64,000 nucleotides of DNA from contig NZ_MJAK01000009.1 in NCBI RefSeq assembly GCF_001742745.1, positions 52,796 through 116,795 on the forward strand. The letters are read 5' to 3'. Positions 25,692 through 33,942 of this stretch are shown here, in pieces. The position numbers were made by a program, and so were the translations under genes. This DNA is from Curtobacterium sp. ER1/6. Its GTDB lineage: Bacteria > Actinomycetota > Actinomycetes > Actinomycetales > Microbacteriaceae. Under the pieces are notes generated by a model. That model was not told where the DNA came from, did no database searches, and saw nothing but the letters and a program-made list of their open reading frames with translations. Position 1 is the stretch's first letter. The number at the start of each line of letters is the position of its first letter.

Positions 25692-26549
25692 TCAGCGGTA
25701 GCGGTAGAAGCCCTCGCCGGACTCGACGCCGTACCTGCCCTGGTCGAGGTACTCGGTGCGCAGGTGCTCCGCCCACGCCTGCGCGCCCGGCTCCGGCGAC
25801 GCGCTGGCGACCGCGTACGCCGTCCGCAGGCCGATGACGTCGTAGACCTGGAACGGACCCATCGGGGCGCCGGTGCCGATGCGCCACGTGGTGTCGACCG
25901 TCTCGGGGTCCGCGACCCCGCGGAGGACCAGGCCGGCGGCGGCGTCGAGCAGCGGCACGAGCAGCGAGTTGAGCACGTAGCCGGGCTGCTCCTTGTGCAG
26001 GCGGATCGGCACCATCCCGATCTCCTCGGCGAAGGCGGCGACCCGCTCGAACACGGCCGGATCGGTCTGCTCGGTGCCCATCACCTCGGCGGTGTTCTGC
26101 CGCCAGACGTGGTTCGCGAAGTGCAGCGCGAGGAAGCGGTCCGGGCGGCCGGTCGCGTCGGCGATCGCACTCGGCAGCAGGGTCGAGGAGTTCGTGGCGA
26201 AGACGGTGTCGGCCGGTGCGACCTCGGCGAGCCGGGCGTACACGTCGCGCTTCAGGTCGAGCCGCTCGGGGACCGCCTCGATCACGAGGTCGGCGGCGGC
26301 GACGGCCTGCGCGAGGTCGGTGGCGAAGTCGATCCGCGCGACGGCGGCGTCGGCGTCGGGGCGGGCGTCCTCGCCGACGTCGCCGAGGTACTGCTCGACG
26401 ATGCCGGCGAGACGCTCCCGGCCGGCCGCGACGGCGTCGTCGCTGATGTCGTACACGACGACGGGGACGCCGTGCCGAGCGGTCTGGAGGGCGATCTGCG
26501 TGCCGAGGACGCCGGCGCCGAGCACGGTGACGGAGGTGAACGTGGTCAT
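25692..26549 (-). CDS. 3-hydroxyacyl-CoA dehydrogenase family protein
   Basis: This NAD-dependent oxidoreductase of 285 residues acts on 3-hydroxyacyl-CoA (3-hydroxybutyryl-CoA type). The Rossmann motif GAGVLGTQIA is near residues 11-20, with D34 in VVYDIS selecting NAD(H). LVIEAVPERLDLKRDV, TNSSTLLPS and LHFANHVWRQNTAEVMG form the active-site segments with the catalytic His-Glu pair, and the C-terminal domain includes PMGPFQVYDVIGL. It is a stand-alone gene, unlike FadB fusions. The pathway is unclear; short-chain fatty acid or butanoate metabolism is likely. Confidence 0.88.
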   Translation of the reverse strand: MTTFTSVTVLGAGVLGTQIALQTARHGVPVVVYDISDDAVAAGRERLAGIVEQYLGDVGEDARPDADAAVARIDFATDLAQAVAAADLVIEAVPERLDLKRDVYARLAEVAPADTVFATNSSTLLPSAIADATGRPDRFLALHFANHVWRQNTAEVMGTEQTDPAVFERVAAFAEEIGMVPIRLHKEQPGYVLNSLLVPLLDAAAGLVLRGVADPETVDTTWRIGTGAPMGPFQVYDVIGLRTAYAVASASPEPGAQAWAEHLRTEYLDQGRYGVESGEGFYRYR

Positions 26550-26600
26550 GCCGTCAGTCTGCTCCGCGGTGGTCGGTGCCCGGCCGGGAGCGGGGGAGGG

Positions 26601-27623
26601 TCAGGCGGGCGGCGCCGTGCTCGCGCGCTCCACCAGGCGCACCGGCACGAGGTCGGTCGACGGTCCGGCCGGCGCGCCCTCGATCTGCGCGAGGAGCGTC
26701 GCGACGGCACGGCGGCCGACCTCGTCGAACGACTGGTGCACGGTGGTGAGCGGCGGCCAGAAGGACTCCGACTCGGGGAAGTCGTCGAAGCCGACCACGC
26801 TGAGCGAGCCCGGCACGGACCGACCGGCCTCGTGCGCGGCGCGGAGCACCCCGAGCGCCGTCTGGTCGTTCACCGCGAAGACGGCCGTGACCTCCGGCCG
26901 TGCCGCGATCTCCTGCCCTGCCCGGTACCCGTCCGAGCTCGCCCACCCGCCGGTGAAGACCGGGGGGACCGCTCGTCCGGCGTGCTCGAGGGTGTCGCGC
27001 CACGCGGCGAGCCGACGGTCGGCGGAGTAGGACCCGACCGGACCGGCGACGTGCCAGACGGTCTCGTGGCCCAGGTCGAGCAGGTGCTGCGTTGCGAGCC
27101 GGGCACCCTCGGCCTGGTCGATGTCGATGGACGGCCGGTCGGTGGTGCCCGTGGAGTCGACGACGACCAGGGGGACGCCGTCGGGCAGCACCACCTCGGC
27201 GGTGTCGATGATGTGCGACTCGATCACGATCACGACACCGTCGACGGCCTGCTCGTGCAGCCGGGACAGCGCCGAGCGGACACCCTCGCCGGTACGCGAC
27301 GCCATCGGGAGCAGCGTGATGGTGAAGTCCGCGGCGGCCGCTGCGGCGGAGATGGCCTCGAGCGTGCGCATGTTGCCGAAGGACGCGAGCGTGAACATGA
27401 CCACGCCGATGGTCCGGAATCGTCCGGACCGCAGGGCCCGCGCGGCCCGGTTCGGTCGGTAGCCGAGTTCGTCCATGGCGCGCTGCACCCGCTCGCGCGT
27501 CTCCGGGCTGACGTTGTCGAAGCCGCGCGCCACCCGCGAGACGGTCTGCATGGAGACGCCGGCGGCATCGGCGACGGCGGCCATCGACGGAGCGCGTCGC
27601 GCAGCGGTCAGCTCGGTGCTCAA
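26601..27623 (-). CDS. LacI-family repressor with TTG start
   Basis: This is a 340-residue repressor: helix-turn-helix MAAVADAAGVSMQTVSRVARGF, hinge YRPNRAARALRSGR, then a periplasmic-binding-like sugar domain ending in VVGFDDFPESESFWPPLTTV. The start appears to be TTG 27623, preceded at seven bases by GGGGAGGAG; the first ATG (27584) would remove thirteen residues and has no ribosome site. Recognition-helix residues are M25 and Q26. It is divergent from an ABC sugar importer and GH35 gene, with two palindromes between them, so it likely represses that operon until a galactoside or related sugar binds. Confidence 0.87.
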   Translation of the reverse strand: MSTELTAARRAPSMAAVADAAGVSMQTVSRVARGFDNVSPETRERVQRAMDELGYRPNRAARALRSGRFRTIGVVMFTLASFGNMRTLEAISAAAAAADFTITLLPMASRTGEGVRSALSRLHEQAVDGVVIVIESHIIDTAEVVLPDGVPLVVVDSTGTTDRPSIDIDQAEGARLATQHLLDLGHETVWHVAGPVGSYSADRRLAAWRDTLEHAGRAVPPVFTGGWASSDGYRAGQEIAARPEVTAVFAVNDQTALGVLRAAHEAGRSVPGSLSVVGFDDFPESESFWPPLTTVHQSFDEVGRRAVATLLAQIEGAPAGPSTDLVPVRLVERASTAPPA

Positions 27624-27686
27624 CGCACGCTCCTCCCCGGTCCGCCGGTCGCGGGGACGACGACCGGGATGCCCGCACGCTAGCGC

Positions 27687-27702
27687 ATGTTGACGTTGCC
27701 AT
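27687..27702. promoter_or_regulatory. Imperfect LacI operator ATGTTGACGTTGCCAT
   Basis: A degenerate copy of the perfect palindrome 35 bases to the right, with the left half intact. It lies 64 bases upstream of the LacI TTG start. Confidence 0.6.
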
Positions 27703-27720
27703 GCTACGGTGACGTCGTTC

Positions 27721-27738
27721 GATGTTGACGTCAACATC
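27721..27738. promoter_or_regulatory. LacI operator GATGTTGACGTCAACATC
   Basis: A perfect 18-base palindrome between the LacI gene and the divergent sugar importer operon. Its sequence differs from the GTGAGCGCTCAC sites, matching the different recognition helix of this LacI protein. Confidence 0.8.
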
Positions 27739-27823
27739 GACGTCCCTCCGGATCGCCGCCACCGCGCGGACGAGCGCAGCCGCTCGACCCGGAGGACCCG
27801 GACGCAGCAGACAAGGGAGTCAC

Positions 27824-28759
27824 ATGAGCACGCTCGCAGCGCGCCCGGCCGAGGCGGCCTCCGCCCCGCGGCCGTCCGCTCGCCGCCCGAAGCCCCGGGG
27901 GCGGTACACCGGCTGGCTCTTCGTCGGCCCCTTCGTCGTGGTGCTCGTGGCCATGCTGATCGTCCCCATCGGGTACGCGCTCTGGCTCAGCCTGTTCCGC
28001 GACCAGCTCGTCGGTGGCAACCAGTTCGTCTGGTTCGCCAACTACGTGCAGCTCTTCCAGGACAGCGCGTTCTGGCAGGGCCTCGGCCGCGTCACGCTCT
28101 TCCTGCTCGTCCAGGTGCCGGTCATGCTCGGGCTGGCCCTCGTCGCCGCCCTCGCCCTCGACAGCGCCCGCCTGTGGGGCACCGGGTTCTTCCGCATCGC
28201 GGTGTTCCTGCCCTACGCCGTCCCCGGTGTCGTCGCGGCGCTCATCTGGGGCTTCATCTACGGCAACCAGTTCGGCCTGACCGGTGCGGCCAACGACCTC
28301 ATCGGCATCGACCTGCTCCAGCCGTTCAGCGCGAGCTGGGTCCTCACGTCGATCGGCAACGTGGTCACGTGGGAGTTCCTCGGCTACAACATGCTGATCT
28401 TCTACGCCGCCCTCCGGGTCGTGCCGGGCGAGCTGTACGAGGCCGCCGAGCTCGACGGCGCCGGCCCGATGCGGACCGTGTTCTCGATCAAGCTGCCGGC
28501 CCTCCGCGGCCCGATGGTCATCGCGACGATCTTCTCGATCATCGGCAGCTTCCAGCTCTTCAACGAGCCGAACCTGCTGAAGACGCTCGCCCCGAACGTC
28601 ATCGGCAGCTCCTTCACCCCGAACATGTACGCCTACTCGCTGTCCTTCAGCGGCCAGCAGTTCAACTACTCCGCGACCGTCGCCATCGTCATGGGTGTCA
28701 TCACCGCCGTGATCGCGTACGTCGTCCAGGTCCGCGGAACGCGCCAGGAGAACCGATGA
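27824..28759 (+). CDS. Sugar ABC transporter permease, MalF/LacF type
   Basis: This six-helix permease of 311 residues starts after a Pro/Arg-rich N-terminus with YTGWLFVGPFVVVLVAMLIVP. The EAA loop is ELYEAAELDGAGPMRTVFSIKLP. ATG 27824 has an AAGGGAG site; an in-frame ATG at 27722 would begin inside the operator. It is the first gene of an operon with a second permease, a binding protein and GH35 beta-galactosidase, which points to galactosides (inference). Again no ATPase is encoded. Confidence 0.88.
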   Translation: MSTLAARPAEAASAPRPSARRPKPRGRYTGWLFVGPFVVVLVAMLIVPIGYALWLSLFRDQLVGGNQFVWFANYVQLFQDSAFWQGLGRVTLFLLVQVPVMLGLALVAALALDSARLWGTGFFRIAVFLPYAVPGVVAALIWGFIYGNQFGLTGAANDLIGIDLLQPFSASWVLTSIGNVVTWEFLGYNMLIFYAALRVVPGELYEAAELDGAGPMRTVFSIKLPALRGPMVIATIFSIIGSFQLFNEPNLLKTLAPNVIGSSFTPNMYAYSLSFSGQQFNYSATVAIVMGVITAVIAYVVQVRGTRQENR

Positions 28760-29739
28760 GCACCCTGCAGCAGCCCGCCGCCGGCGCGACCACGCCGGCC
28801 ACGGTCACCGAGGCGACCACGACGCAGCGCGACCCGCGCGACCGGGCGACCCGTGCCTCCCGTCCGGGTCGGGGCCGCGCGCCGGTCGCCGGACGCAAGG
28901 TCAAGCGCTCCGGTCTGCTGACCGCCGTGATGGTCGTCTTCGTCGTCTACTCGTTCGCGCCGCTGTTCTACCTGCTCGTGAACAGCACGAAGACGCAGGC
29001 ATCGCTCCTGTCGACCTTCGGGCTCTGGTTCGGCGGTGACTTCAACCTCTGGCAGAACATCGTCGACACGCTGACGTACAACGACGGCATCTTCATGCAG
29101 TGGCTCGGCAACACGCTGCTGTACGTCGTCGTCGGCGCCGGGGGAGCGACGCTCCTCGCGACCGTCGCCGGCTACGGCATGGCGAAGTTCCAGTTCCCGG
29201 GTCGCCGCGCGGTGTTCGCCGTGGTCCTCGGTGCCATCGCCGTGCCGGGCACCGCCCTCGCCGTCCCGACGTTCCTGCTCTTCTCGCAGTTCGGCCTGAC
29301 GAACACCCCGTGGGCGATCATCCTGCCGTCGCTCATCAGCCCGTTCGGCATGTACCTCATCTGGACGTACGCGATCGACGCGATCCCGACCGAGCTCATC
29401 GAGGCAGCCCGCATGGACGGCGCCGGCGAGTTCCGGATCTTCTTCACCATCGCGCTGAAGCTGCTCACGCCCGGTGTCGTCACGGTCCTGCTCTTCGCGG
29501 TCGTCGCCACCTGGAACAACTACTTCCTGCCGCTCATCATGCTGAGCGACCCGAAGTGGTACCCGCTCACGGTCGGCCTCAACCAGTGGAACGCGCAGGC
29601 CACCGGGTCCGGCGCGCAGCCGATCTACAACCTCGTCGTCACCGGTTCGCTCCTCACGATCATCCCGATCGTGGTCGCGTTCCTCTTCCTCCAGCGCTTC
29701 TGGCAGTCCGGCCTCGCGGCCGGCTCCGTCAAGGCCTGA
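28756..29739 (+). CDS. Sugar ABC transporter permease, MalG/LacG type
   Basis: This 327-residue permease has a long hydrophilic Thr/Arg-rich N-terminus (about 50 residues) before the first helix at LLTAVMVVFVVYSFAPLFYLL. The EAA loop is ELIEAARMDGAGEFRIFFTIALK. ATG 28756 overlaps the upstream stop (ATGA), so the two permeases are translationally coupled. A degenerate family hairpin lies between it and the binding-protein gene. Confidence 0.9.
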   Translation: MSTLQQPAAGATTPATVTEATTTQRDPRDRATRASRPGRGRAPVAGRKVKRSGLLTAVMVVFVVYSFAPLFYLLVNSTKTQASLLSTFGLWFGGDFNLWQNIVDTLTYNDGIFMQWLGNTLLYVVVGAGGATLLATVAGYGMAKFQFPGRRAVFAVVLGAIAVPGTALAVPTFLLFSQFGLTNTPWAIILPSLISPFGMYLIWTYAIDAIPTELIEAARMDGAGEFRIFFTIALKLLTPGVVTVLLFAVVATWNNYFLPLIMLSDPKWYPLTVGLNQWNAQATGSGAQPIYNLVVTGSLLTIIPIVVAFLFLQRFWQSGLAAGSVKA

Positions 29740-29745
29740 CCCGCC

Positions 29746-29782
29746 GGACGGGAGGCGCGCCGGCAGCCCGCCCCGCGCCTCC
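29746..29782 (+). terminator. Degenerate GGAGGCGCG hairpin inside the importer operon
   Basis: GGAGGCGCG (29751-29759) pairs with CGCGCCTCC (29774-29782); the outer GACGG/CCGTC stem is lost. Lying between permease and binding-protein genes, it may be a partial terminator or RNA-stability element. Confidence 0.5.
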
Positions 29783-29814
29783 GACCGACACGCAGCAGCA
29801 CCACCCCTCTCCAC

Positions 29815-29833
29815 GAAGAAGTCCCTTCTTCAC
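29815..29833 (+). other. Small stem-loop before the sugar-binding protein gene
   Basis: GAAGAAG and CTTCTTC arms flank a 3-base loop about 20 bases ahead of the ribosome site of the binding-protein gene. It could stabilise the binding-protein part of the transcript, commonly needed in excess over permeases. Confidence 0.4.
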
Positions 29834-29854
29834 AACGAAGTGAAAGGCACCCGA

Positions 29855-31189
29855 ATGCACAAGCGCATCCGGCGCGGGCTCAGCGCCCTCGCCATCGGCG
29901 TCACCGCCGCGATCGCCCTCGCGGCCTGCGCCTCCGGCGGCTCGTCCGCGGGCGGTTCGTCCGACGACATCGCGAAGGCCCTGAAGGACGGCGGGACGCT
30001 GACCTACTGGTCCTGGACCCCCTCGGCCAAGGCGCAGGTCGCCGCCTTCGAGAAGCAGTACCCGAAGGTCAAGGTCAACCTCGTCAACGCCGGCACCGGC
30101 GCCGACCAGTACACGAAGCTGCAGAACACGATCAAGGCCGGCTCGGGCGCCCCCGACGTCGCGCAGGTCGAGTACTACGCGCTGCCGCAGTTCGCGCTGT
30201 CCGACTCGCTCGTCGACCTGTCGTCGTACGGCTTCGGCGACCTCGAGAGCAAGTTCTCGAAGGGCACCTGGAGCAACGTCGCGATGGACGGCAAGGTCTA
30301 CGGCCTGCCGCAGGACTCCGGCCCCATGGCGCTGTTCTACAACGAGAAGGTCTTCTCGAAGTACGACATCGCCGTGCCGAAGACGTGGGACGAGTACATC
30401 GCCGCCGCGAAGAAGCTGCACGCCGCCGACCCCGAGGCGTACATCGCCGCGGACTCCGGCGACGCCGGCTTCACCACGAGCATGATCGCCCAGGCCGGTG
30501 GCACGCCCTTCACCACCGACGGCGACAAGATCACCATCAACCTCGAGGACGCCGGCACCAAGAAGTGGGCGAGCACGTGGGACCAGCTCGTCGAGCAGGG
30601 CCTGCTCTCGAAGACCACCGGCTGGACCGACGACTGGTACAAGCAGCTCGGCAACGGCCAGATCGCCACGATGGTGACCGGAGCCTGGATGCCCGGCAAC
30701 CTGATCGCGAGCGTCCCGGAGTCCGCCGGTGACTGGCGCGTCGCCCCGATGCCGACCTACGACGGCGGCCAGGCCCAGACCGCGAGCAACGGCGGCAGCT
30801 CCCAGGTCGTCATGAAGCAGTCGAAGAACCCGGCCCTCGCCGCGGGCTTCCTCAAGTGGCTGAACTCCTCCGAGGAGTCGACGAAGGTCTTCATGGAGTC
30901 CGGCGGCTTCCCGTCGACCACCGCCGACCTCGACTCGAGCTCGTTCCTGCAGGAGAAGCCGTCGTACTTCGGTGGCCAGCAGATCAACGAGGTGCTCGTG
31001 GACGCGTCCAAGACCTCGGCCAACGACTTCACCTACCTGCCGTACCAGGTGTACGCGAACAGCGTCTACGCCGACACCGTCGGGCAGTCGTACGAGAAGG
31101 GCACCTCGCTCGAGAGCGGGCTGCAGGCCTGGCAGAAGGCCCTCGTGAAGTACGGCAACGACCAGGGCTTCACGGTCACCTCCAAGTAG
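29855..31189 (+). CDS. Sugar-binding lipoprotein of ABC transporter
   Basis: This family 1 extracellular binding protein (444 residues) has a lipoprotein signal MHKRIRRGLSALAIGVTAAI ending in LAAC with Cys at about 25, then a Gly/Ser linker. Landmarks are TLTYWSWTPSAKAQVAAFEKQYP and YGLPQDSGPMALFYNEKVF. ATG 29855 has a GAAAGG site; a GTG at 29840 is in frame but would put five residues before the signal. It is the third gene of the LacI-controlled operon, before GH35, so galactosides or galacto-oligosaccharides are the probable ligand. Confidence 0.9.
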   Translation: MHKRIRRGLSALAIGVTAAIALAACASGGSSAGGSSDDIAKALKDGGTLTYWSWTPSAKAQVAAFEKQYPKVKVNLVNAGTGADQYTKLQNTIKAGSGAPDVAQVEYYALPQFALSDSLVDLSSYGFGDLESKFSKGTWSNVAMDGKVYGLPQDSGPMALFYNEKVFSKYDIAVPKTWDEYIAAAKKLHAADPEAYIAADSGDAGFTTSMIAQAGGTPFTTDGDKITINLEDAGTKKWASTWDQLVEQGLLSKTTGWTDDWYKQLGNGQIATMVTGAWMPGNLIASVPESAGDWRVAPMPTYDGGQAQTASNGGSSQVVMKQSKNPALAAGFLKWLNSSEESTKVFMESGGFPSTTADLDSSSFLQEKPSYFGGQQINEVLVDASKTSANDFTYLPYQVYANSVYADTVGQSYEKGTSLESGLQAWQKALVKYGNDQGFTVTSK

Positions 31190-31210
31190 CACCCCCGTCA
31201 CACCCCCACC

Positions 31211-31243
31211 GGGGCCGTGCGGACATCCCGTCCGCACGGCCCC
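31211..31243 (+). terminator. GC hairpin between binding-protein and GH35 genes
   Basis: Perfect 14-base arms at 31211-31224 and 31230-31243 with a 5-base loop. It may end the importer transcript or attenuate read-through into the beta-galactosidase gene. Confidence 0.65.
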
Positions 31244-31265
31244 GTCGTACGAAACGAGTCACCTC

Positions 31266-33092
31266 ATGCGCTTCGCCATCGGCGAGACCGACTTCCTGCT
31301 CGACGGCGAGCCGCACCGGGTCCTGTCCGGCGCGATCCACTACTTCCGCGTGCACCCGGACCTCTGGCAGGACCGGATCCGCAAGGCGAAGCTGATGGGC
31401 CTGAACACCGTCGAGACCTACGTCGCCTGGAACGCCCATGCGCCCCGTCCCGGTGTGTTCGACCTGACCGGCGGCCTCGACCTCGGCCGGTTCCTCGACC
31501 TGGTCGCCGCCGAGGGCATGCACGCCATCGTCCGCCCCGGGCCCTACATCTGCGCCGAGTGGACCAACGGCGGGCTGCCGTACTGGCTCTTCGCCGACGG
31601 CACCGTCGGGGTCCGCCGGAACGAGCCGGGCTTCCTCGCCGCCGTGCGGGAGTACCTCGAGCACCTCGCCCCGGTGCTCGTCCCGCGCCAGATCGACCAG
31701 GGCGGGCCGATCGTGCTCGTGCAGGTCGAGAACGAGTACGGCGCCTACGGCTCGGACGCGTCCTACCTGCGGGAGCTCGAGGCGATGCACCGGGCCATCG
31801 GCCTGACCGTCCCGTTCACGAGCGTCGACCAGCCGATGGACTCGATGCTCGAGGACGGGTCGCTGCCCTCGCTCCACAAGACCGGTTCCTTCGGCTCGCG
31901 CTCCACCGCGCGGCTCGCGCGACTCCGCCAGGCCCAGCCGACCGGGCCGCTCATGTGCTCGGAGTTCTGGGACGGCTGGTTCGACAGCTGGGGCGAGCAC
32001 CACCACACCACCCCGGCGTCCGCGTCGGCATCGGACCTCGACGACCTGCTCGCCGCCGGTGGCTCCGTCAACATCTACATGTTCCACGGCGGCACGAACT
32101 TCGGCTTCACCAACGGCGCGAACGACAAGGGCGTGTACCGGCCGATCGCGACCTCGTACGACTACGACGCCCCGCTCGACGAGGCCGGTCGCCCGACGGC
32201 GAAGTTCCACGCCTTCCGCGCGGTCATCGAGCGCTACGCGCCCGTCCCGCCGCTGCCCGAGTCGATGCGGGAGGGTGGTTCGGGTCGCCTTGAATCGTAT
32301 GATCATTCGAGCGGCCGGGAGGCACGGGTCACCCCCGCCAGTGACCTCGCCGTCCGCCTGGACCGCGTCGCGTCGCTCCGCTCCCTGCTGCCCACGCTCA
32401 CGGACTGGTCGACGCACGACGAGCCGCCGACCTTCGACGCCCTCGGCGCCGCGAGCGGCTTCGTGCTGTACCGGACCGAGGTCGACCTGCCCACCGGGGG
32501 CGTCCTGACCGTCGGCACCGAGGTCCGCGACCGTGCGGTCGTCTCCGTCGACGGGGTGGTCGTCGGCGTCCTCGAACGCGAGCACCACGACCGGGCGATC
32601 GCCCTCCCGCCGGTCGTCGGCACGCTCGAGCTCCTCGTCGAGGACCAGGGCCGCGTCGACTACGGGCCCCGCATCGGCGAGCCGAAGGGCCTGATCGGCG
32701 GCGTGGCCGTCGACGGCGTGCCGCTCGCCCGGTGGTCCGCGTCGCCGCTCGCCCTCGACCCGATCGCCCCGGCAGCGCTGTCGGCACTGGCAGACGTCCC
32801 GCCGACGGGCGGCGACGTGCTCGCCGGGCCGGTGGTCGCGGCGGGGTCGTTCGAGCTGGCGACCGCCGACGACCGGTACCTGTCGCTCGACGGCTTCCGC
32901 AAGGGCGTCGCCTGGGTCAACGGCTTCTGCCTCGGCCGGTACTGGTCGCGGGGACCCCAGCAGACCCTGGCCGTGCCGGGTCCGGTGCTCCGTGCCGGTC
33001 GGAACGAGGTCGTCGTCCTGGAGCTGCACGCGGCGGCGTCCCGTACGGTCTGCCTGCTCGCCGAGCCGGACCTGGGGCACACCGAGGCGTAG
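31266..33092 (+). CDS. Beta-galactosidase, GH35
   Basis: This retaining exo-beta-galactosidase of 608 residues has no signal peptide and is cytosolic. The GH35 barrel starts SGAIHYFRVHPDLWQDRI, with acid/base E157 in VQVENEYGAYG and nucleophile E233 in CSEFWDGWFDSWGE. HGGTNFGFTNGA and the C-terminal beta domains with KGVAWVNGFCLGRYW complete the family architecture. Between the barrel and the C-terminal domains (residues about 335-355) there is an unusual segment, GGSGRLESYDHSSGREAR, encoded by locally AT-rich DNA. It is the last gene of the importer operon, cleaving galactosides brought in by it. Confidence 0.93.
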   Translation: MRFAIGETDFLLDGEPHRVLSGAIHYFRVHPDLWQDRIRKAKLMGLNTVETYVAWNAHAPRPGVFDLTGGLDLGRFLDLVAAEGMHAIVRPGPYICAEWTNGGLPYWLFADGTVGVRRNEPGFLAAVREYLEHLAPVLVPRQIDQGGPIVLVQVENEYGAYGSDASYLRELEAMHRAIGLTVPFTSVDQPMDSMLEDGSLPSLHKTGSFGSRSTARLARLRQAQPTGPLMCSEFWDGWFDSWGEHHHTTPASASASDLDDLLAAGGSVNIYMFHGGTNFGFTNGANDKGVYRPIATSYDYDAPLDEAGRPTAKFHAFRAVIERYAPVPPLPESMREGGSGRLESYDHSSGREARVTPASDLAVRLDRVASLRSLLPTLTDWSTHDEPPTFDALGAASGFVLYRTEVDLPTGGVLTVGTEVRDRAVVSVDGVVVGVLEREHHDRAIALPPVVGTLELLVEDQGRVDYGPRIGEPKGLIGGVAVDGVPLARWSASPLALDPIAPAALSALADVPPTGGDVLAGPVVAAGSFELATADDRYLSLDGFRKGVAWVNGFCLGRYWSRGPQQTLAVPGPVLRAGRNEVVVLELHAAASRTVCLLAEPDLGHTEA

Positions 33093-33115
33093 CTCGCGCG
33101 CGTGTCCGGGAAGGA

Positions 33116-33571
33116 TCAGACGGCGCGGGCGTCGGCCCAGGCGCGCACTCGGAGCAACCCCGCTCGTCGCCAGCGCCACAGCGGTGCGGTCTTCGAGCCG
33201 TCGTCCCCCCGCGCCCGGGTCAGCAACCCGATCTGCCGCCGGTGGTCGATGCCGTGTTCGTCGTGCCACTCGACGAAGGCGTCGTCGAGCACGGTGTCGA
33301 TGCCGGCCCGCGGCGCGGACCACGACAGCAGGAAGCCGACGTACTCGAGTCGGTCCTCGGTCAGGCGGACGGCGACGCGGGGGAGCCGGACCGACACGAC
33401 CGTCCCGAGCGCGACGACGGCGGCACCGAGCACGAGGCAGAAGACCCGGGCCGAGGCACCCGGGTCGAACGCGACCGACGCCAGGACGATCCCGGTGCCG
33501 ACCACGACGGGGCCGAACACCACGGCCGTGAGGACCCGGTCCAGACGAGGCTGCCGGATCGTGGTCGTCAC
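33116..33571 (-). CDS. Conserved small membrane protein
   Basis: I do not recognise the family. The 151-residue product has two adjacent helices (VLTAVVFGPVVVGTGIVLASV and RVFCLVLGAAVVALGTVVSV, written in part), then a soluble tail of about 95 residues with LTEDRLEYVGFLLSWSAPRA and a WHDEHGIDHRRQIGLLTR segment, resembling the PH-like tails of two-helix actinobacterial proteins. The GTG start at 33571 overlaps the stop of the upstream gene (GTGA). It converges on GH35. Confidence 0.65.
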   Translation of the reverse strand: MTTTIRQPRLDRVLTAVVFGPVVVGTGIVLASVAFDPGASARVFCLVLGAAVVALGTVVSVRLPRVAVRLTEDRLEYVGFLLSWSAPRAGIDTVLDDAFVEWHDEHGIDHRRQIGLLTRARGDDGSKTAPLWRWRRAGLLRVRAWADARAV

Positions 33572-33897
33572 GGAGCGTCCGCGTCGAGGGCGTCGAGGGC
33601 GTCGAGGGCGTCGAGGTCGGCCAGGGCACGCCGGGCGTCGGCGATCCGGTCGGCCTCGGGGCGCGACCACCACTCCGGGCCGCGTTCGCCGAGGCCGTGC
33701 TTCGCGAGGCCGTTGCGGTGCCGTGCGGCGGCGAGGGCGCCCTCGCCGCCGGCCTGCTTCGCCCGCTTCACCGCGTTGCGACCGCGACCGAGGTGGGAGC
33801 GGAGGGCCGCGGCGACGTCCTCCGGGAGCGCGGGGTCGGTCCGGCGCCAGCGGCGGCCGTCCACGACGAAGAAGTGGTCGTCGGGCTCGGCGGTCAT
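33568..33897 (-). CDS. Small basic conserved protein with C-terminal tandem repeat
   Basis: This 109-residue protein begins MTAEPDDHFFVVDGRRWRRTDPALPEDV, cut here for length, followed by a basic helix rich in Arg/Ala and GPEWWSRPEADRIADARRAL. Relatives in related bacteria are often named 'biopolymer transporter Tol' without evidence; I would not assign function. The C-terminus is LDALDALDALDADAP, from a GGCGTCGAG-like 9-base tandem repeat that could vary in copy number. It overlaps the downstream membrane protein gene and is divergent from the photolyase-like lyase gene. Confidence 0.7.
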   Translation of the reverse strand: MTAEPDDHFFVVDGRRWRRTDPALPEDVAAALRSHLGRGRNAVKRAKQAGGEGALAAARHRNGLAKHGLGERGPEWWSRPEADRIADARRALADLDALDALDALDADAP

Positions 33898-33942
33898 GCT
33901 CCCGAGTCTGCACCGTCGGTGGTCGGCGGTAGACAGGTGTCG

